This document shows, piece by piece, positions 9,131-18,447 of a DNA stretch of 64,000 bases. This stretch comes from Opitutia bacterium (GTDB lineage Bacteria > Verrucomicrobiota > Verrucomicrobiia > Opitutales > Opitutaceae). A program made the position numbers and the translations under genes. The DNA lies in the NCBI GenBank assembly GCA_947474365.1, contig CANJIU010000029.1, positions 24,733 to 88,732 on the forward strand, in the 5' to 3' direction. Position 1 is the stretch's first letter. Every line of letters begins with the position of its first letter. The notes beneath the pieces are model-generated. The model saw nothing but the letters and a program-made list of their open reading frames with translations. It did not search any database and was not told the DNA's origin.

Positions 9131-9411
9131 GCAAGCGACTTCGGATCGAACTTACCCTTGAAGCGGGTATACGCGCCGCGCTTTTCCTTCCGAGAGACTT
9201 CGGCGTCTGCGCCCGCGACGAATTTTTCCATTTCGTCGGACGTGACCCCGTATTCCTTGGCGACATAAGTGTCGTCCCACGCCACGACTTGCACCGGCTT
9301 GAGTTGGAAAATCTGATGGCCGCTGATGATGCCGACGACCTTTCCGCGGGCCGCGTCGTTACAGAGCTGACCGAGATTCTTTCGCGCCTGGGTAATCGTG
9401 AGCGTCTTCAT
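9127..9411 (-). CDS. Phd/YefM-like antitoxin
   Basis: 94 aa starting at the ATG at 9411. The N-terminal part (MKTLTITQARKNLGQL, then GKVVGI) follows the Phd/YefM DNA-binding fold, and the C-terminal part (about 50-94) is charged and probably wraps the toxin. It should neutralise the protein encoded at 8849-9130 and repress the operon. Two 11-base direct repeats, 22 bases apart, lie at and just upstream of the start codon and are candidate operators. An in-frame upstream start at 9447 would run through these repeats and is rejected. Confidence 0.8.
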   Translation of the reverse strand: MKTLTITQARKNLGQLCNDAARGKVVGIISGHQIFQLKPVQVVAWDDTYVAKEYGVTSDEMEKFVAGADAEVSRKEKRGAYTRFKGKFDPKSLA

Positions 9412-9442
9412 ACGCAGCGATAAAAGCCGCAATACGCAGCGA
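9410..9442 (-). promoter_or_regulatory. Candidate operator of the toxin-antitoxin operon
   Basis: The 11-mer ATACGCAGCGA occurs at 9410-9420 and 9432-9442, with starts 22 bases apart (about two helical turns), right at the 5' end of the antitoxin gene. Autoregulation by the antitoxin through paired sites at the promoter is the rule for Phd/YefM families. Binding here is inferred. Confidence 0.55.
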
Positions 9443-9555
9443 AGCAAGCGCCGACGCGTCGATGCTGGTGGTTCAGGCGGGTTCGGAAGCGAGGGGAAAA
9501 GAATTCAAAACCAGTCCGGAGATGGCGGCGGTACTCGCTGCTGGCGCGTTCCGCT

Positions 9556-10842
9556 TCATCGCCGCACAAACCAGGGGCTGGTGCCTTCGTTGGTTTTGAA
9601 GAAACCGAGCAGGAGCGCCGTCGTTTTCTTCGTGCCGGCGTCGCTCGGATGCAGCTGATCCGCGCGCACGTCGTTCTGGGTCCACGTCAGGCCGTCGATC
9701 TTGCGCGGCGTGTTGCCCTGCGCCCACAGATACGGGCCCCAGAGGACGAGCGGGGATTTCACCAGGCCGCGCGCGGGATCGAAGTTGAGCAGGGCGTCGC
9801 CGTTGATCTGGCTCTGTACCACCCACCGCGTACCGAAGCCCGACTCGTAGGCGAAGGGTTCGGGACTGCCGCTGGCGCGGCCTGACCATCCGCCAAACGT
9901 GCGGCTCGAGACGTAGACCACGCGCAAATTCGGATAGTGGTGGCGCGCGATGTTCAGGATCGACGTGATGTCGGCCTGCAGCGCCCGCGCGTGTCCGGGA
10001 AAATCGCCGAAGGGCTTGGGGTTCGCCTCGACTTGCTTCAGCCAGCAGGCCTGCACCTGCAGCGGCGAAAGTCCGGCCGACTCGATGCGCGTGGCGAGCG
10101 TGGGCCAGGTGTCCTTTTCCATCCCGGAACTCGCGCGCTTTCCCTTGGGCATGTGCACGACGTCCATCTGCCGATCGAGCCTCTCCTGCTCGGCCTTGGG
10201 CAACACGTCGGAGCCGTCCCAGGCCCACATGACCGCCGAGCGCCCGCCAATGCAGCCGTTGACGATGACCACCTGCGGCGATTTCTGCGGGTCGGCGTCG
10301 GCGGTGCGTTTGAAGTCTTCCGACTCGATCGACGAATTTGAAAAACCGATCGTGATGAGACCGATCTTGCCCGAGGCGGACGGTTCTCCCTTGGCATCGA
10401 GCGGACGGATCTTGGCCGACTCCTTCAAGTGCGCAGCCCGATGCGCGGCGGGCGGCTCGTTTTTTCTGCCGCCATAAAGACCACCATCCTCGCCTTTGTA
10501 CGGTGCAGTCATGTCGGTGATGGGGATCAGATTGACCCAATCGTTTGGGTTCACCGGTTCAGACGGCACGGCGGACGCCGCCTTGCCGGCTTTCCCTTTG
10601 CCTGCGCCGCCCGGTTGCTTGCCCTGAGTGCGCTCGCGGATGACTTGCTTCACGCGCTCGAGGTACGCCTGCTCCTCGGGCGTGAGCGCATCGCCTCGGT
10701 TGGATTTTTCCATCAATTGCCGGCCGCGCACGGGGTCGATGGGCGGCTCAGCGCCGACAAGCTGGCCGGGGGACGAGAAAATCATGATCGCACCGAGCGC
10801 CGCGAGGACGCCCAGCGTGAGGAGCTTGGGACACGAATTCAT
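9556..10842 (-). CDS. Exported SGNH-hydrolase-like protein
   Basis: 428 aa with an N-terminal hydrophobic signal or anchor (residues 7-25), then a low-complexity K/G/A-rich linker (about 75-92). The SGNH fold is suggested by GLITIGFSNSS (block I serine region, about 160-171), VIVNGCIGG, and the block V motif DQLHPSD with Asp and His about 387-391. The family members are esterases acting on acylated sugars or carbohydrates; sialate O-acetylesterase is one member type. The gene begins 10 bases after the stop of the beta-helix gene at 10853-13624, so the two are almost certainly co-transcribed. Confidence 0.72.
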   Translation of the reverse strand: MNSCPKLLTLGVLAALGAIMIFSSPGQLVGAEPPIDPVRGRQLMEKSNRGDALTPEEQAYLERVKQVIRERTQGKQPGGAGKGKAGKAASAVPSEPVNPNDWVNLIPITDMTAPYKGEDGGLYGGRKNEPPAAHRAAHLKESAKIRPLDAKGEPSASGKIGLITIGFSNSSIESEDFKRTADADPQKSPQVVIVNGCIGGRSAVMWAWDGSDVLPKAEQERLDRQMDVVHMPKGKRASSGMEKDTWPTLATRIESAGLSPLQVQACWLKQVEANPKPFGDFPGHARALQADITSILNIARHHYPNLRVVYVSSRTFGGWSGRASGSPEPFAYESGFGTRWVVQSQINGDALLNFDPARGLVKSPLVLWGPYLWAQGNTPRKIDGLTWTQNDVRADQLHPSDAGTKKTTALLLGFFKTNEGTSPWFVRR

Positions 10843-10852
10843 TCGGTTGGGG

Positions 10853-13624
10853 TCAGGGAAGGGGAAGCGTCGGCATGGCGATGGTCAGTGTCGCCTGATT
10901 GCGCCGCACGGTGAGACGGATGGGCGCGCCTTTGGATTCGCGCAGCACGGTCTCGAGGTCGGTCGTGTCGCGGAGCGGCCGACCGTTGGCGGCGCTGAGG
11001 ACGTCCGATGCCTGCAATCCGGCTCGCGCCGCCGCCGAATCGGCCGGAGCCTCACGCACAAAGAGCCCGACGTCCTGCCCGCCGGTCGCGTCGATCAAAT
11101 CGCCATCGCCTGTGATCGGCAGGAGCGTCGAACCGAGCCAGGAATGGGTGGTGGACTTTTTTGCAATCGCCGCCGCCGTCGAACCAGTGACGAGCGCCTG
11201 CAGCCAGCTCGGTTTCGGCACCGCTGCCGCCGGTTCGAAGCGGACACTCTCCGCGAAGCCCACCGGCACCCCGTCGCGAAATGTCCGCGCCGTCACCGTG
11301 GTCGCGCGGACGACGCGCAGCGGCTTCTCGTATCGAGGAGACGTCGCCGACACCTCGCTCCCATCGAGCGTGTAGTGCACCTCGCCGCCGCGGGCGTCGG
11401 CCGTGAGCGTGACGGCGACGGAGTCGACGAATTCGCCACCGCGGGGCGTGATGCGCGTCATGAGGTGGCCGAAGCCGTCCATCGGAAAATTCTTAAAACC
11501 CAGCGCGAGGGCGGGCGAGGTCGCGCGCACGTGGAAGTTACCGCCGAGCGGGTCGACAAATTGCGGATCGGCGAAAACGGAGTTGCGGTCGCTGCCGCGC
11601 GCCTGCCAGGCCGCCCAGTCGTCGCTCTCGACGCGGAACGTTCGCGTGTTGGCGTTCCAGTAGAGGTTGTGGTCGAAACCGCCGGCCCAGGTTTCGGACT
11701 TCATGCGAATGGGACGGATCATCGCTGCCTCCGCCTCGCGTTGACCGGGCCGGGCCCCCGCGACGACCGTGATGTTTTTAAAAAAACGATCGTCCGACTC
11801 AGCCGGCCACACGTGAAATCCGAGGGGTACGGCCGAGACAAAGATGTTGTTCCACACCTTCCGGAAGAATCCGTCGCGCAGCTTCAACGTCGAACCGAGC
11901 GAGAGGTTGTCGGTGATTTCGTAGCGGCTCGCGCCGTCATCGAGGTCGATGGTCCAGTTTCCAGCGGAGATGCTCGGGCGGTAATTCGCGATGCGATTGT
12001 GGCGGATGATCGTCGCATCGAGCGCATCGAGCGCGACCAGTTCCTTGCGGAGGCCGCCCTCTTTGAGCCACATCCGGTCGCGGCCCCACGCATTGAACGG
12101 GCCGTGCTCGCCGGTCTCCCGGATCGTGTCCCAGATGTCGCAATCGGCGACGACGTGTCCTCCCCACGTGCCGTCGTTGAGGCAGATGCCGGCGCGCGCC
12201 GTCCCGTGAATCGTACACTGGCGCACGGTGATGCGGTGGCTCTTCGAGATGAAGACGCCCGCGACTTGTTTGCCGAATTCGCCGATCTCCGACATCGCGC
12301 AATTCTCCACCAGACAGTCGGCCGGATAATCCGATGTCAGCGGACCGGGCGTGTGATCGATTTTGGCGGGATCGGAAATCCACGGGCGCCTGTGCAAATC
12401 CGGATCGTCCCACGTTTGGTAGTTGCGGACCGCGGCGGGCGAGCCGACCAGCGCCACGGCGGAATCGCCGGTGTGGAAGAACCGGCTGCTACGGACTGCG
12501 ACGCGACGGTTGTAGTTGCTCAGAAATACGGCGTTTCCTCCCACGTGGTCGAAGTCGCAATCCTCGATCGCGACGTCCTCGGCGCCCTCGAGCAGAATCG
12601 CACCGCCCCGGTGGATCGCCCAGTCGCCGCGGCCCACCGGCTCGTACGGCTCCATGAAGGTCAACCCAGTCTGGGTGAATGTGAGGCCGCGGAAGACAAC
12701 GTGCCGCACCGGTGACGCTGCCGAGCCACGGATCACGACGAGATCCTTGAGCACGACGGCCTCGAAGTGCGCGTTGGCAGGGTCGATGCCGGCCGGCGGC
12801 AGCCAATACAGTGTGCGACTTTGCGCGTCGTGAAACCATTCGCCGGGCGCGTCGAGTTCCTCGAGAATGTTTTCGACATAGATCGGCGATGCCGCCTCGC
12901 GGGCACGCCCGAGACCCTGCGCGCGCTGCAATTGCCAGCCGCCCTCGCCGAGCAGCAGGCGGTTCTGCGCGGGATCGGTGCCGGCGATGCGATACTGCAG
13001 GTTGCCCCAATTGTGGCTCTGGAAACCGTGGACGATGCCCGTCGTGGGACTCTGCCACTCGCGCGGTGAAAACGTTGCGGGGTCGTAGGTGATCGAGCGG
13101 TCGGGCCGCTTGTTGGTGCCGTCGGCGATCGCCACATAGCTCGGACCGCCGCGGAGCGGGTTGGTCGGATCAAGATTCGGAAACCTGGCGCGAACTTGTC
13201 GGGTGCCGTTCACGAACAACTGATCGAAGGCGAGGCCGTCCGGCACGGCGGACTGCAGGATGCCGTCGTGCCAGGGTTTCCACTGGGGGTGAAAGGCGAC
13301 GCTTCCCGTCAGGCGCACGACGGCGCCGGGTGCGGCAGTCCAGGTCACCGGTGCATCGGGCCGGCCGGAATCTTCCGCCGTGAGCGTGAGGGTTTTCGCG
13401 AGCCGGTAAGTGCCCGCGGCAAGTTCGATCGTGATGGGGTCGGAAGAAATTCTTTTCAACTCGCGGACGGCGGACTGCGCCCGAGCGAGGGAGGCAAAGG
13501 GGCGGGTCGGGGTTCCGTCAGCGTCGTCCTGGCCGTTGGGGGCAACGTGCACGATGGACGCGGCGGAGACCGCCGGCAGAGCCGCCGAAAGAAAAAGTAT
13601 GAGCCGGACAAGCGCGAGCCTCAT
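10853..13624 (-). CDS. Secreted right-handed beta-helix protein with C-terminal PDZ domain
   Basis: 923 aa with a Sec signal (residues 1-21). The N-terminal region (IVHVAPNGQDDADGTPTRPF, then LAAGTYRLAKTLTLTAEDSG) and the long repeat region of about 290-640 (VVIRGSAASPVRHVVFRGL, VAIEDCDFDHVGGNAVFLS) mark a parallel beta-helix of the pectate-lyase or GH141-like kind. Residues of about 740-800 look like a chitobiase C-terminal (CHB_HEX) domain (GEVHYTLDGSE). Residues of about 855-915 form a PDZ domain (AARAGLQASDVLSAANGRPL). It probably binds or cleaves a polysaccharide. GH141 (alpha-fucosidase/xylanase) membership is only a hypothesis; active-site residues cannot be assigned by eye. Confidence 0.8.
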   Translation of the reverse strand: MRLALVRLILFLSAALPAVSAASIVHVAPNGQDDADGTPTRPFASLARAQSAVRELKRISSDPITIELAAGTYRLAKTLTLTAEDSGRPDAPVTWTAAPGAVVRLTGSVAFHPQWKPWHDGILQSAVPDGLAFDQLFVNGTRQVRARFPNLDPTNPLRGGPSYVAIADGTNKRPDRSITYDPATFSPREWQSPTTGIVHGFQSHNWGNLQYRIAGTDPAQNRLLLGEGGWQLQRAQGLGRAREAASPIYVENILEELDAPGEWFHDAQSRTLYWLPPAGIDPANAHFEAVVLKDLVVIRGSAASPVRHVVFRGLTFTQTGLTFMEPYEPVGRGDWAIHRGGAILLEGAEDVAIEDCDFDHVGGNAVFLSNYNRRVAVRSSRFFHTGDSAVALVGSPAAVRNYQTWDDPDLHRRPWISDPAKIDHTPGPLTSDYPADCLVENCAMSEIGEFGKQVAGVFISKSHRITVRQCTIHGTARAGICLNDGTWGGHVVADCDIWDTIRETGEHGPFNAWGRDRMWLKEGGLRKELVALDALDATIIRHNRIANYRPSISAGNWTIDLDDGASRYEITDNLSLGSTLKLRDGFFRKVWNNIFVSAVPLGFHVWPAESDDRFFKNITVVAGARPGQREAEAAMIRPIRMKSETWAGGFDHNLYWNANTRTFRVESDDWAAWQARGSDRNSVFADPQFVDPLGGNFHVRATSPALALGFKNFPMDGFGHLMTRITPRGGEFVDSVAVTLTADARGGEVHYTLDGSEVSATSPRYEKPLRVVRATTVTARTFRDGVPVGFAESVRFEPAAAVPKPSWLQALVTGSTAAAIAKKSTTHSWLGSTLLPITGDGDLIDATGGQDVGLFVREAPADSAAARAGLQASDVLSAANGRPLRDTTDLETVLRESKGAPIRLTVRRNQATLTIAMPTLPLP

Positions 13625-13725
13625 GCCCGCACGGTAGTGACGGCCGTCGGACAGGCAACAGAGACGCCAGCCGGGAAATTTCCCAATACGGCAACCGCAA
13701 CCGAAGCACCTCGGGGCCCATAATA

Positions 13726-13867
13726 GGGTCAGGTTGGGGCAACGGATTTAAGCGCCGCCTACCATCGATTCCTCTCCCGCCGATCTCAAAGGGAGGCGCT
13801 AATGTGGCGACGGGCGTAAGCAATCGTCCGAGCGATGGTTCTCATATTACGATTCTCAACCTGACCC
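13726..13867. repeat. 142-base non-coding element with 11-base inverted ends
   Basis: GGGTCAGGTTG at 13726-13736 is perfectly inverted at 13857-13867. Inside, AGCGCC (13751-13756) and GGCGCT (13795-13800) give a second, inner inversion. It occupies most of the 297-base gap between the divergent genes starting at 13624 and 13922. No target-site duplication is evident. A decayed MITE or REP-type element is possible. Either divergent promoter may also be inside. Confidence 0.5.
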
Positions 13868-13921
13868 GTTCCGGTTTGCATAGGGCGGTGAGCCTAGGAA
13901 TAACCGGGTCTCCTCCCCCCG

Positions 13922-15484
13922 ATGAATCGACGCACTTTTATCCAGTCGGCCGCCGGTGTCGGTGGCGCCGTTTTCTTTGGCGGCGCACCCACGTCCGGAA
14001 TGGCGCAGACGCCGTCCACCCTCAAGGTGCCCGCCGATCGCGTCACCGCCATCGGAGGCCGTGCCCAGTTGTTCGTCGATCGCCATCTCGTCGACGACGC
14101 GCAGGGCATCCAATTCGTTGTCCACCCGGCTCGCAAGCATCCGCTCAATCCCCTCGTGGTGGCCGACCAGCCGTGGGAAGGCTGGTGGGTGCGCATGCTG
14201 GGCGGGTCCACGCTCTACGACGAGGAGGAACAGGTGTTCAAGATGTGGTACACGAGCGTGAGCAGGTGTTTTCCGAAGTTTGCCGTCCACTTCGCGAAAA
14301 GCCGCGATGGGGTGCACTGGGAGAAGCCGCTGGTCGGCACGCTCCAATGCCCGGGCCATCTGCGGCACAATGCCGTGCTCACGAATGTGGAGACGCTCAG
14401 CGTTTATCTCGATTATTCCGAACCGAACCCGGCGCACCGCTACAAGATGATCGGCTTCGACAATCGCATTACATCGGGAGGCGCGGCACAGGCGTTTGTC
14501 TCTCCCGATGGCCTCGTCTGGACGCCCCTGAGCGACCAGCCGGGTTTTGCCTCGAGCGACGTCATGACGGCATTCTTCGATCGCGGGCGGAAAAATTACG
14601 TCGCCTTTCCCAAGGTGCCGACCGTCGTCAGGGGAGTGCGGCGGCGGTGCTTCGGCCAGACGACGAGTACAGACCTCGTGCAGTGGGCGGAAACAAGGAT
14701 GGCCTTTGTGCCCGATGAGCGTGACGACGAAGGCACGCTGGCGCGGCTCGAACCGGCGCGCCCGCTTCTCCGGTCACCGGTCGACCCGGCGCTGATGCGG
14801 ACCGAGATTTACGGCATCAGCACGCATCAAACGGAGAGCCATGTGCTCGCGTTTCCGTGGATCTTCTCGGTCAGCGGCCATCCGCCGGGGTCGACGAAAG
14901 ACGAGGGCGTTTGCGAGCTCCAACTCGCCAGTTCGCGCGACCTGCGCACCTGGGACCGGCCGTATCGCACGGCGTTGGTGCCGCGGGGGCCGATCGGGGC
15001 GTGGGATTGTGCGTTTGTGACCGGATCCGCGCAGGCGTTTCGATACGGGGACGAAGTGCGGCTCTATTATTCAGCCCAGAACTATCCGCATGCCCATCCC
15101 GCCTCCAAGACCGACCCCGGCCCGGGCAGCAAGCTGACTCGCGCCATCGGTCTCGCCACCTGGCCCGTCGACCGCTTCGTCTCGGCTGATGCCGCGCCGG
15201 AAGGTGGGAGGATCATCACGACGCCGGTTCGTTTCGCCGGCAACTGGCTTGAGTTGAACCTATGCTGCAAGAGCCAAGGCTACGCTCGCGTGCAGGTGCT
15301 CGATGCGTCCGGCAAAGCAATCGAGGGCCGGGGGCTTTCGGATCCGATCTCAGCGGATTCGCTGCGCCACACTGTGACGTGGAATCGCGGAAACTCGGAC
15401 GTGAGCGCGCTGCAGGGACGGCCGGTGCGGCTTCGGTTCGAGCTGAACCACACGGAACTCTATTCGTTCGGATTCCGTACCTGA
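13922..15484 (+). CDS. Tat-exported five-bladed-propeller protein, GH32/GH43-like
   Basis: 520 aa with a Tat signal (RRTFIQ at 3-8). The body shows the pattern of exported PVC propeller proteins often annotated as 'GH32 N-terminal-like': RAQLFVDRHLVDDAQGIQFV, WEGWWVRMLGGSTLYDEEEQ, FKMWYTS, and HFAKSRDGVHWEKP. The C-terminal about 110 residues look like a beta-sandwich. It is probably a carbohydrate-active or carbohydrate-binding periplasmic protein. Catalytic acids could not be placed with confidence. It is convergent with the TonB receptor at 15540-18386, with 55 bases between them. Confidence 0.72.
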   Translation: MNRRTFIQSAAGVGGAVFFGGAPTSGMAQTPSTLKVPADRVTAIGGRAQLFVDRHLVDDAQGIQFVVHPARKHPLNPLVVADQPWEGWWVRMLGGSTLYDEEEQVFKMWYTSVSRCFPKFAVHFAKSRDGVHWEKPLVGTLQCPGHLRHNAVLTNVETLSVYLDYSEPNPAHRYKMIGFDNRITSGGAAQAFVSPDGLVWTPLSDQPGFASSDVMTAFFDRGRKNYVAFPKVPTVVRGVRRRCFGQTTSTDLVQWAETRMAFVPDERDDEGTLARLEPARPLLRSPVDPALMRTEIYGISTHQTESHVLAFPWIFSVSGHPPGSTKDEGVCELQLASSRDLRTWDRPYRTALVPRGPIGAWDCAFVTGSAQAFRYGDEVRLYYSAQNYPHAHPASKTDPGPGSKLTRAIGLATWPVDRFVSADAAPEGGRIITTPVRFAGNWLELNLCCKSQGYARVQVLDASGKAIEGRGLSDPISADSLRHTVTWNRGNSDVSALQGRPVRLRFELNHTELYSFGFRT

Positions 15485-15539
15485 GGTGTGGCGGAAACGG
15501 TGCCAATCGGACCGTGGCGCGCCGCGCGGTGCCAATGAT

Positions 15540-18386
15540 TCAGTAGGTCACCGTCACACTCGTGATGATCTGCCGCGGATCGGTCCAGCGCGTGTAGCGG
15601 TAGGCGGTGCCTTGATCGGTCGTCTTGTCGAACAGGTTGTTCACGTTGACCTGCGCGGTCCACGCGTAGCTGCGCCACTTGCTGCGGTAGCTCACGAACG
15701 GGCTCACGACGTACTGGTTGTCGGTGACTTTTTTCGGCAACACCTCCTGGCCGCCCACCGCGATCGCCGCCCAGTCTTTGCCGAAGATCCGCCGCACTGA
15801 TCCGCCAACCGCCAGTCCGCGCAGTGGGCCTTGGACAAAACTGTAGCGCGTCGTCAGGTTGGCCGTCTTCCGCCCGGAGCTGGAGTCCGCCGCTTCCTGA
15901 TCAGCGATGAATTGCTGCGTGACGGTGGTGGCGTTGTCCGCATTGAGCCCGCGCCGCGCCGCGGTCGCCTTTGCCTCGGAGAGCTTCGCGCGCAGCAGCG
16001 GATAAAAACGTGTGAACGAGATTTCGTTGCGGCCAAACGAGCCGCGCGCCGTCCAGTTGCGCGTCAGGTTCGTCACGAGCTCCACCTCAAATCCCTTGGT
16101 GCCGCGGTCGCGGTAATCGGTCGTGTTCACGAATGGAACCGCGAGCAAAGGGTTGAGCTCCGCACTGACAGGGGCGCTGACCGCGCTGCTGATGTTCTCC
16201 GCGGTGTTCTGAAAATAGGTGAGGTTCAGGCTGACGCGCTGATCGAGCAGGTTGAACCGCACGCTGTAGTCGGTGCCCTCGCCGGTGTGCGGCGCGAGGG
16301 CGCGGCCGTTGAGATCGAGGCCGAAGTTGTCGCTGAAGAGCGTCGACTCGAAGTAGCCACCTGTGAGTGACACCCACGGTGTGACGTGCCAGACGACGCC
16401 GTAGGTCTGGTTGGTCACCCATTGATCGGAGAACGGCACGAGCGGAACGCCGACGTAGCCGGTGCCGTTGTTGGGGATCAGGTTACCCGCGAGATCGACG
16501 AAGCGCTGCTCGTTGGTCGCGGGGTCGTTGACGAGCGGCTTGAACGCGTCCTGCTGCCAGTGGTCGCGGCTCAGGCCGACGCTTGAGCGGACCCGGCCGC
16601 CGAAGTAGGAGCCGAGCACGTTGAGCGAACCGGAGGTGAGGCTCTGGTCGAAGCGCTGGCTGCCGCCGCCGTGGGTGAAGCGAAAGTCGGTGGTCACTCC
16701 CGGCTGCTGCGGATTGGCGAGCGCGGCCTCGCTGTTTCCGTCCTTCAGGTAGTGGTAATAATAAAACAGGTTGTTCGAGTAGAACGACGCGTTGCCCGTG
16801 TAGCCGCGGCGCAGGATCTCCTCGCGGGAGAGCGAGCGGGTGAACGTGTCCTTGTAGTAGCTTTCGTGCCGGTAGCCGCCGCTGAACACGAGGCGTTGCT
16901 CGATCGACCACGGGAGGTGCGCGTCGTAAACCGCCACGCCGCGGAAATTCTGGATGTCGTGGCCGTCGATGATCGTGACGGGATTGTGGACCGAGTAGTA
17001 TTGCTCGAAGCGTGGATTCGTGAGGAGCCGCGCGCGTGTCGGGTCGGTCGGATCCGGGAGATTCGGATTCACGTCGATCATCAGGTCGCGGATGCCGACG
17101 CCGGCGACGTTGCCGTTGAAGACGTTGATGCGGCGCGTGTCGTCCTTCTGGCCATTGTTCGCGAACAACACGCTGAAGCGATCGGTGAACGCGTGGCGGA
17201 ATTCGAGGGTGTAGGCGTGGAATTTCGAGTTCAGCTTGTTGTCGGGTCCGCCCCAATCCTGGCCGCGCGGCACGATCTTCTCCGAAACGCCGACGATGGG
17301 GTAGCGCAGCGGATTCACCGGATCAGTGCCGGTCGCGACCGCGGCGCCGATCTGGACCATCGAGCTGCGGAACACCGCGGTCGGTGTCGATTGCAGACTG
17401 TAGATGCGGCCGTCGATCAGGCCGAAGAGATGATCGACGCCGGTGGCGGGACGAATCTGTTGCATGCCGACGCCGTTGGTCTGCACGCCGGCGCGAACCG
17501 GATCGGCGTCGAGGACGGTCGTGCCCGTGCCGCGGATGTAGGCGGCCGTCTGGTCGTCGAGGACGACGTGGCTAAAGCCCTCAAATTGATTGCCGTTTTC
17601 ATAACTGAAATCGATCACCGTGCGGTGGTGCTTGAACGGCTCCCAGCGCACCGCGCCCGCGTAGCCGCGGAGGTCCGTGCCAGCGCGCTGCCGCGATGTT
17701 TCGTTCTCGGCGCGGATGGCGTTGAGCCGCACCGCTACACCTGTCGTGCCCAATGGCTGGTTCACGTCGAGCGAGGTGCGCTGGCTGCCCCAGTCGTCAT
17801 AGCGGATTTGCGCGGTGACCTCGCGCTTCGCCTTGGCGCGCTTGGTCGTGATGTTGATGATGCCGCCGACGTCGACGTCGCCGAAGGCGAGTCCGCCGGG
17901 GCCGCGGGAGAACTCGATCCGCTCGGTGTTGTAGATGTCCTGCGGCATGTACCACGGGAAGCCGTCGCGGAGCTGGCGAATCGACGCGAGTCCGCGGAAA
18001 CTGATCTGGTTGCCCGAACGCGAGCCGATGGCGGCGCCGCGGGTGCCGGAGTCGTTGAAGAGGTTCTCGGCGTTGGTCGCGAATTCGACCGCATCGAGGA
18101 AATTGTTGACGGCGATGTCCTGGAGAAACTCCTGCGTCATCACCGAGATCGAGTTGGGCAGGTTTTCGAGTTTCTCGTTGGTGCGCGTGCCGGTCAGGGC
18201 GGATGCGGCGGAGTAGCCGAGATCTTTTTCCGCCGTGACCTCGAAGACCGACAATTGGACGGCGGCTTCGGCGCTGGGCTTGGCGGGTGGCGGGGGCGGG
18301 ACGGTTTGAGCGGTCGCCGCTAGGGAGGTGGCGAGGAGGAGCGCGAGAATCGGGCGGTTACGCGCGGAAGTAGAGAAGGAGAGCAT
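15540..18386 (-). CDS. TonB-dependent outer-membrane receptor (1)
   Basis: 948 aa. The ATG at 18386 is chosen because it opens a signal peptide ending near AATAQ (residue 27); the frame extends further upstream without a signal. After it come a proline-rich stretch and LSVFEV at 45-50, a candidate TonB-interacting segment. The plug domain follows (ENLPNSISVMTQEFLQD; RIEFSRGPGGLAFGDVD). The rest is a 22-strand beta-barrel with aromatic-rich strands ending in VTVTY, the expected terminal aromatic residue. It should import a TonB-energised ligand, here presumably an oligosaccharide. It is last in a four-gene minus-strand run with a sulfatase, a PQQ-like propeller and a DUF3604 protein. Confidence 0.93.
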   Translation of the reverse strand: MLSFSTSARNRPILALLLATSLAATAQTVPPPPPAKPSAEAAVQLSVFEVTAEKDLGYSAASALTGTRTNEKLENLPNSISVMTQEFLQDIAVNNFLDAVEFATNAENLFNDSGTRGAAIGSRSGNQISFRGLASIRQLRDGFPWYMPQDIYNTERIEFSRGPGGLAFGDVDVGGIINITTKRAKAKREVTAQIRYDDWGSQRTSLDVNQPLGTTGVAVRLNAIRAENETSRQRAGTDLRGYAGAVRWEPFKHHRTVIDFSYENGNQFEGFSHVVLDDQTAAYIRGTGTTVLDADPVRAGVQTNGVGMQQIRPATGVDHLFGLIDGRIYSLQSTPTAVFRSSMVQIGAAVATGTDPVNPLRYPIVGVSEKIVPRGQDWGGPDNKLNSKFHAYTLEFRHAFTDRFSVLFANNGQKDDTRRINVFNGNVAGVGIRDLMIDVNPNLPDPTDPTRARLLTNPRFEQYYSVHNPVTIIDGHDIQNFRGVAVYDAHLPWSIEQRLVFSGGYRHESYYKDTFTRSLSREEILRRGYTGNASFYSNNLFYYYHYLKDGNSEAALANPQQPGVTTDFRFTHGGGSQRFDQSLTSGSLNVLGSYFGGRVRSSVGLSRDHWQQDAFKPLVNDPATNEQRFVDLAGNLIPNNGTGYVGVPLVPFSDQWVTNQTYGVVWHVTPWVSLTGGYFESTLFSDNFGLDLNGRALAPHTGEGTDYSVRFNLLDQRVSLNLTYFQNTAENISSAVSAPVSAELNPLLAVPFVNTTDYRDRGTKGFEVELVTNLTRNWTARGSFGRNEISFTRFYPLLRAKLSEAKATAARRGLNADNATTVTQQFIADQEAADSSSGRKTANLTTRYSFVQGPLRGLAVGGSVRRIFGKDWAAIAVGGQEVLPKKVTDNQYVVSPFVSYRSKWRSYAWTAQVNVNNLFDKTTDQGTAYRYTRWTDPRQIITSVTVTY

Positions 18387-18447
18387 GGAGCGAGGCGGGA
18401 GATGATGGGGTCGCGCGCTCACACGCGCGGCCGAGTCCGATTGGTCA

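Noticed and set aside
16671..18323. Plus-strand open frame of 550 codons
   Set aside because: Antisense to TonB receptor 1.
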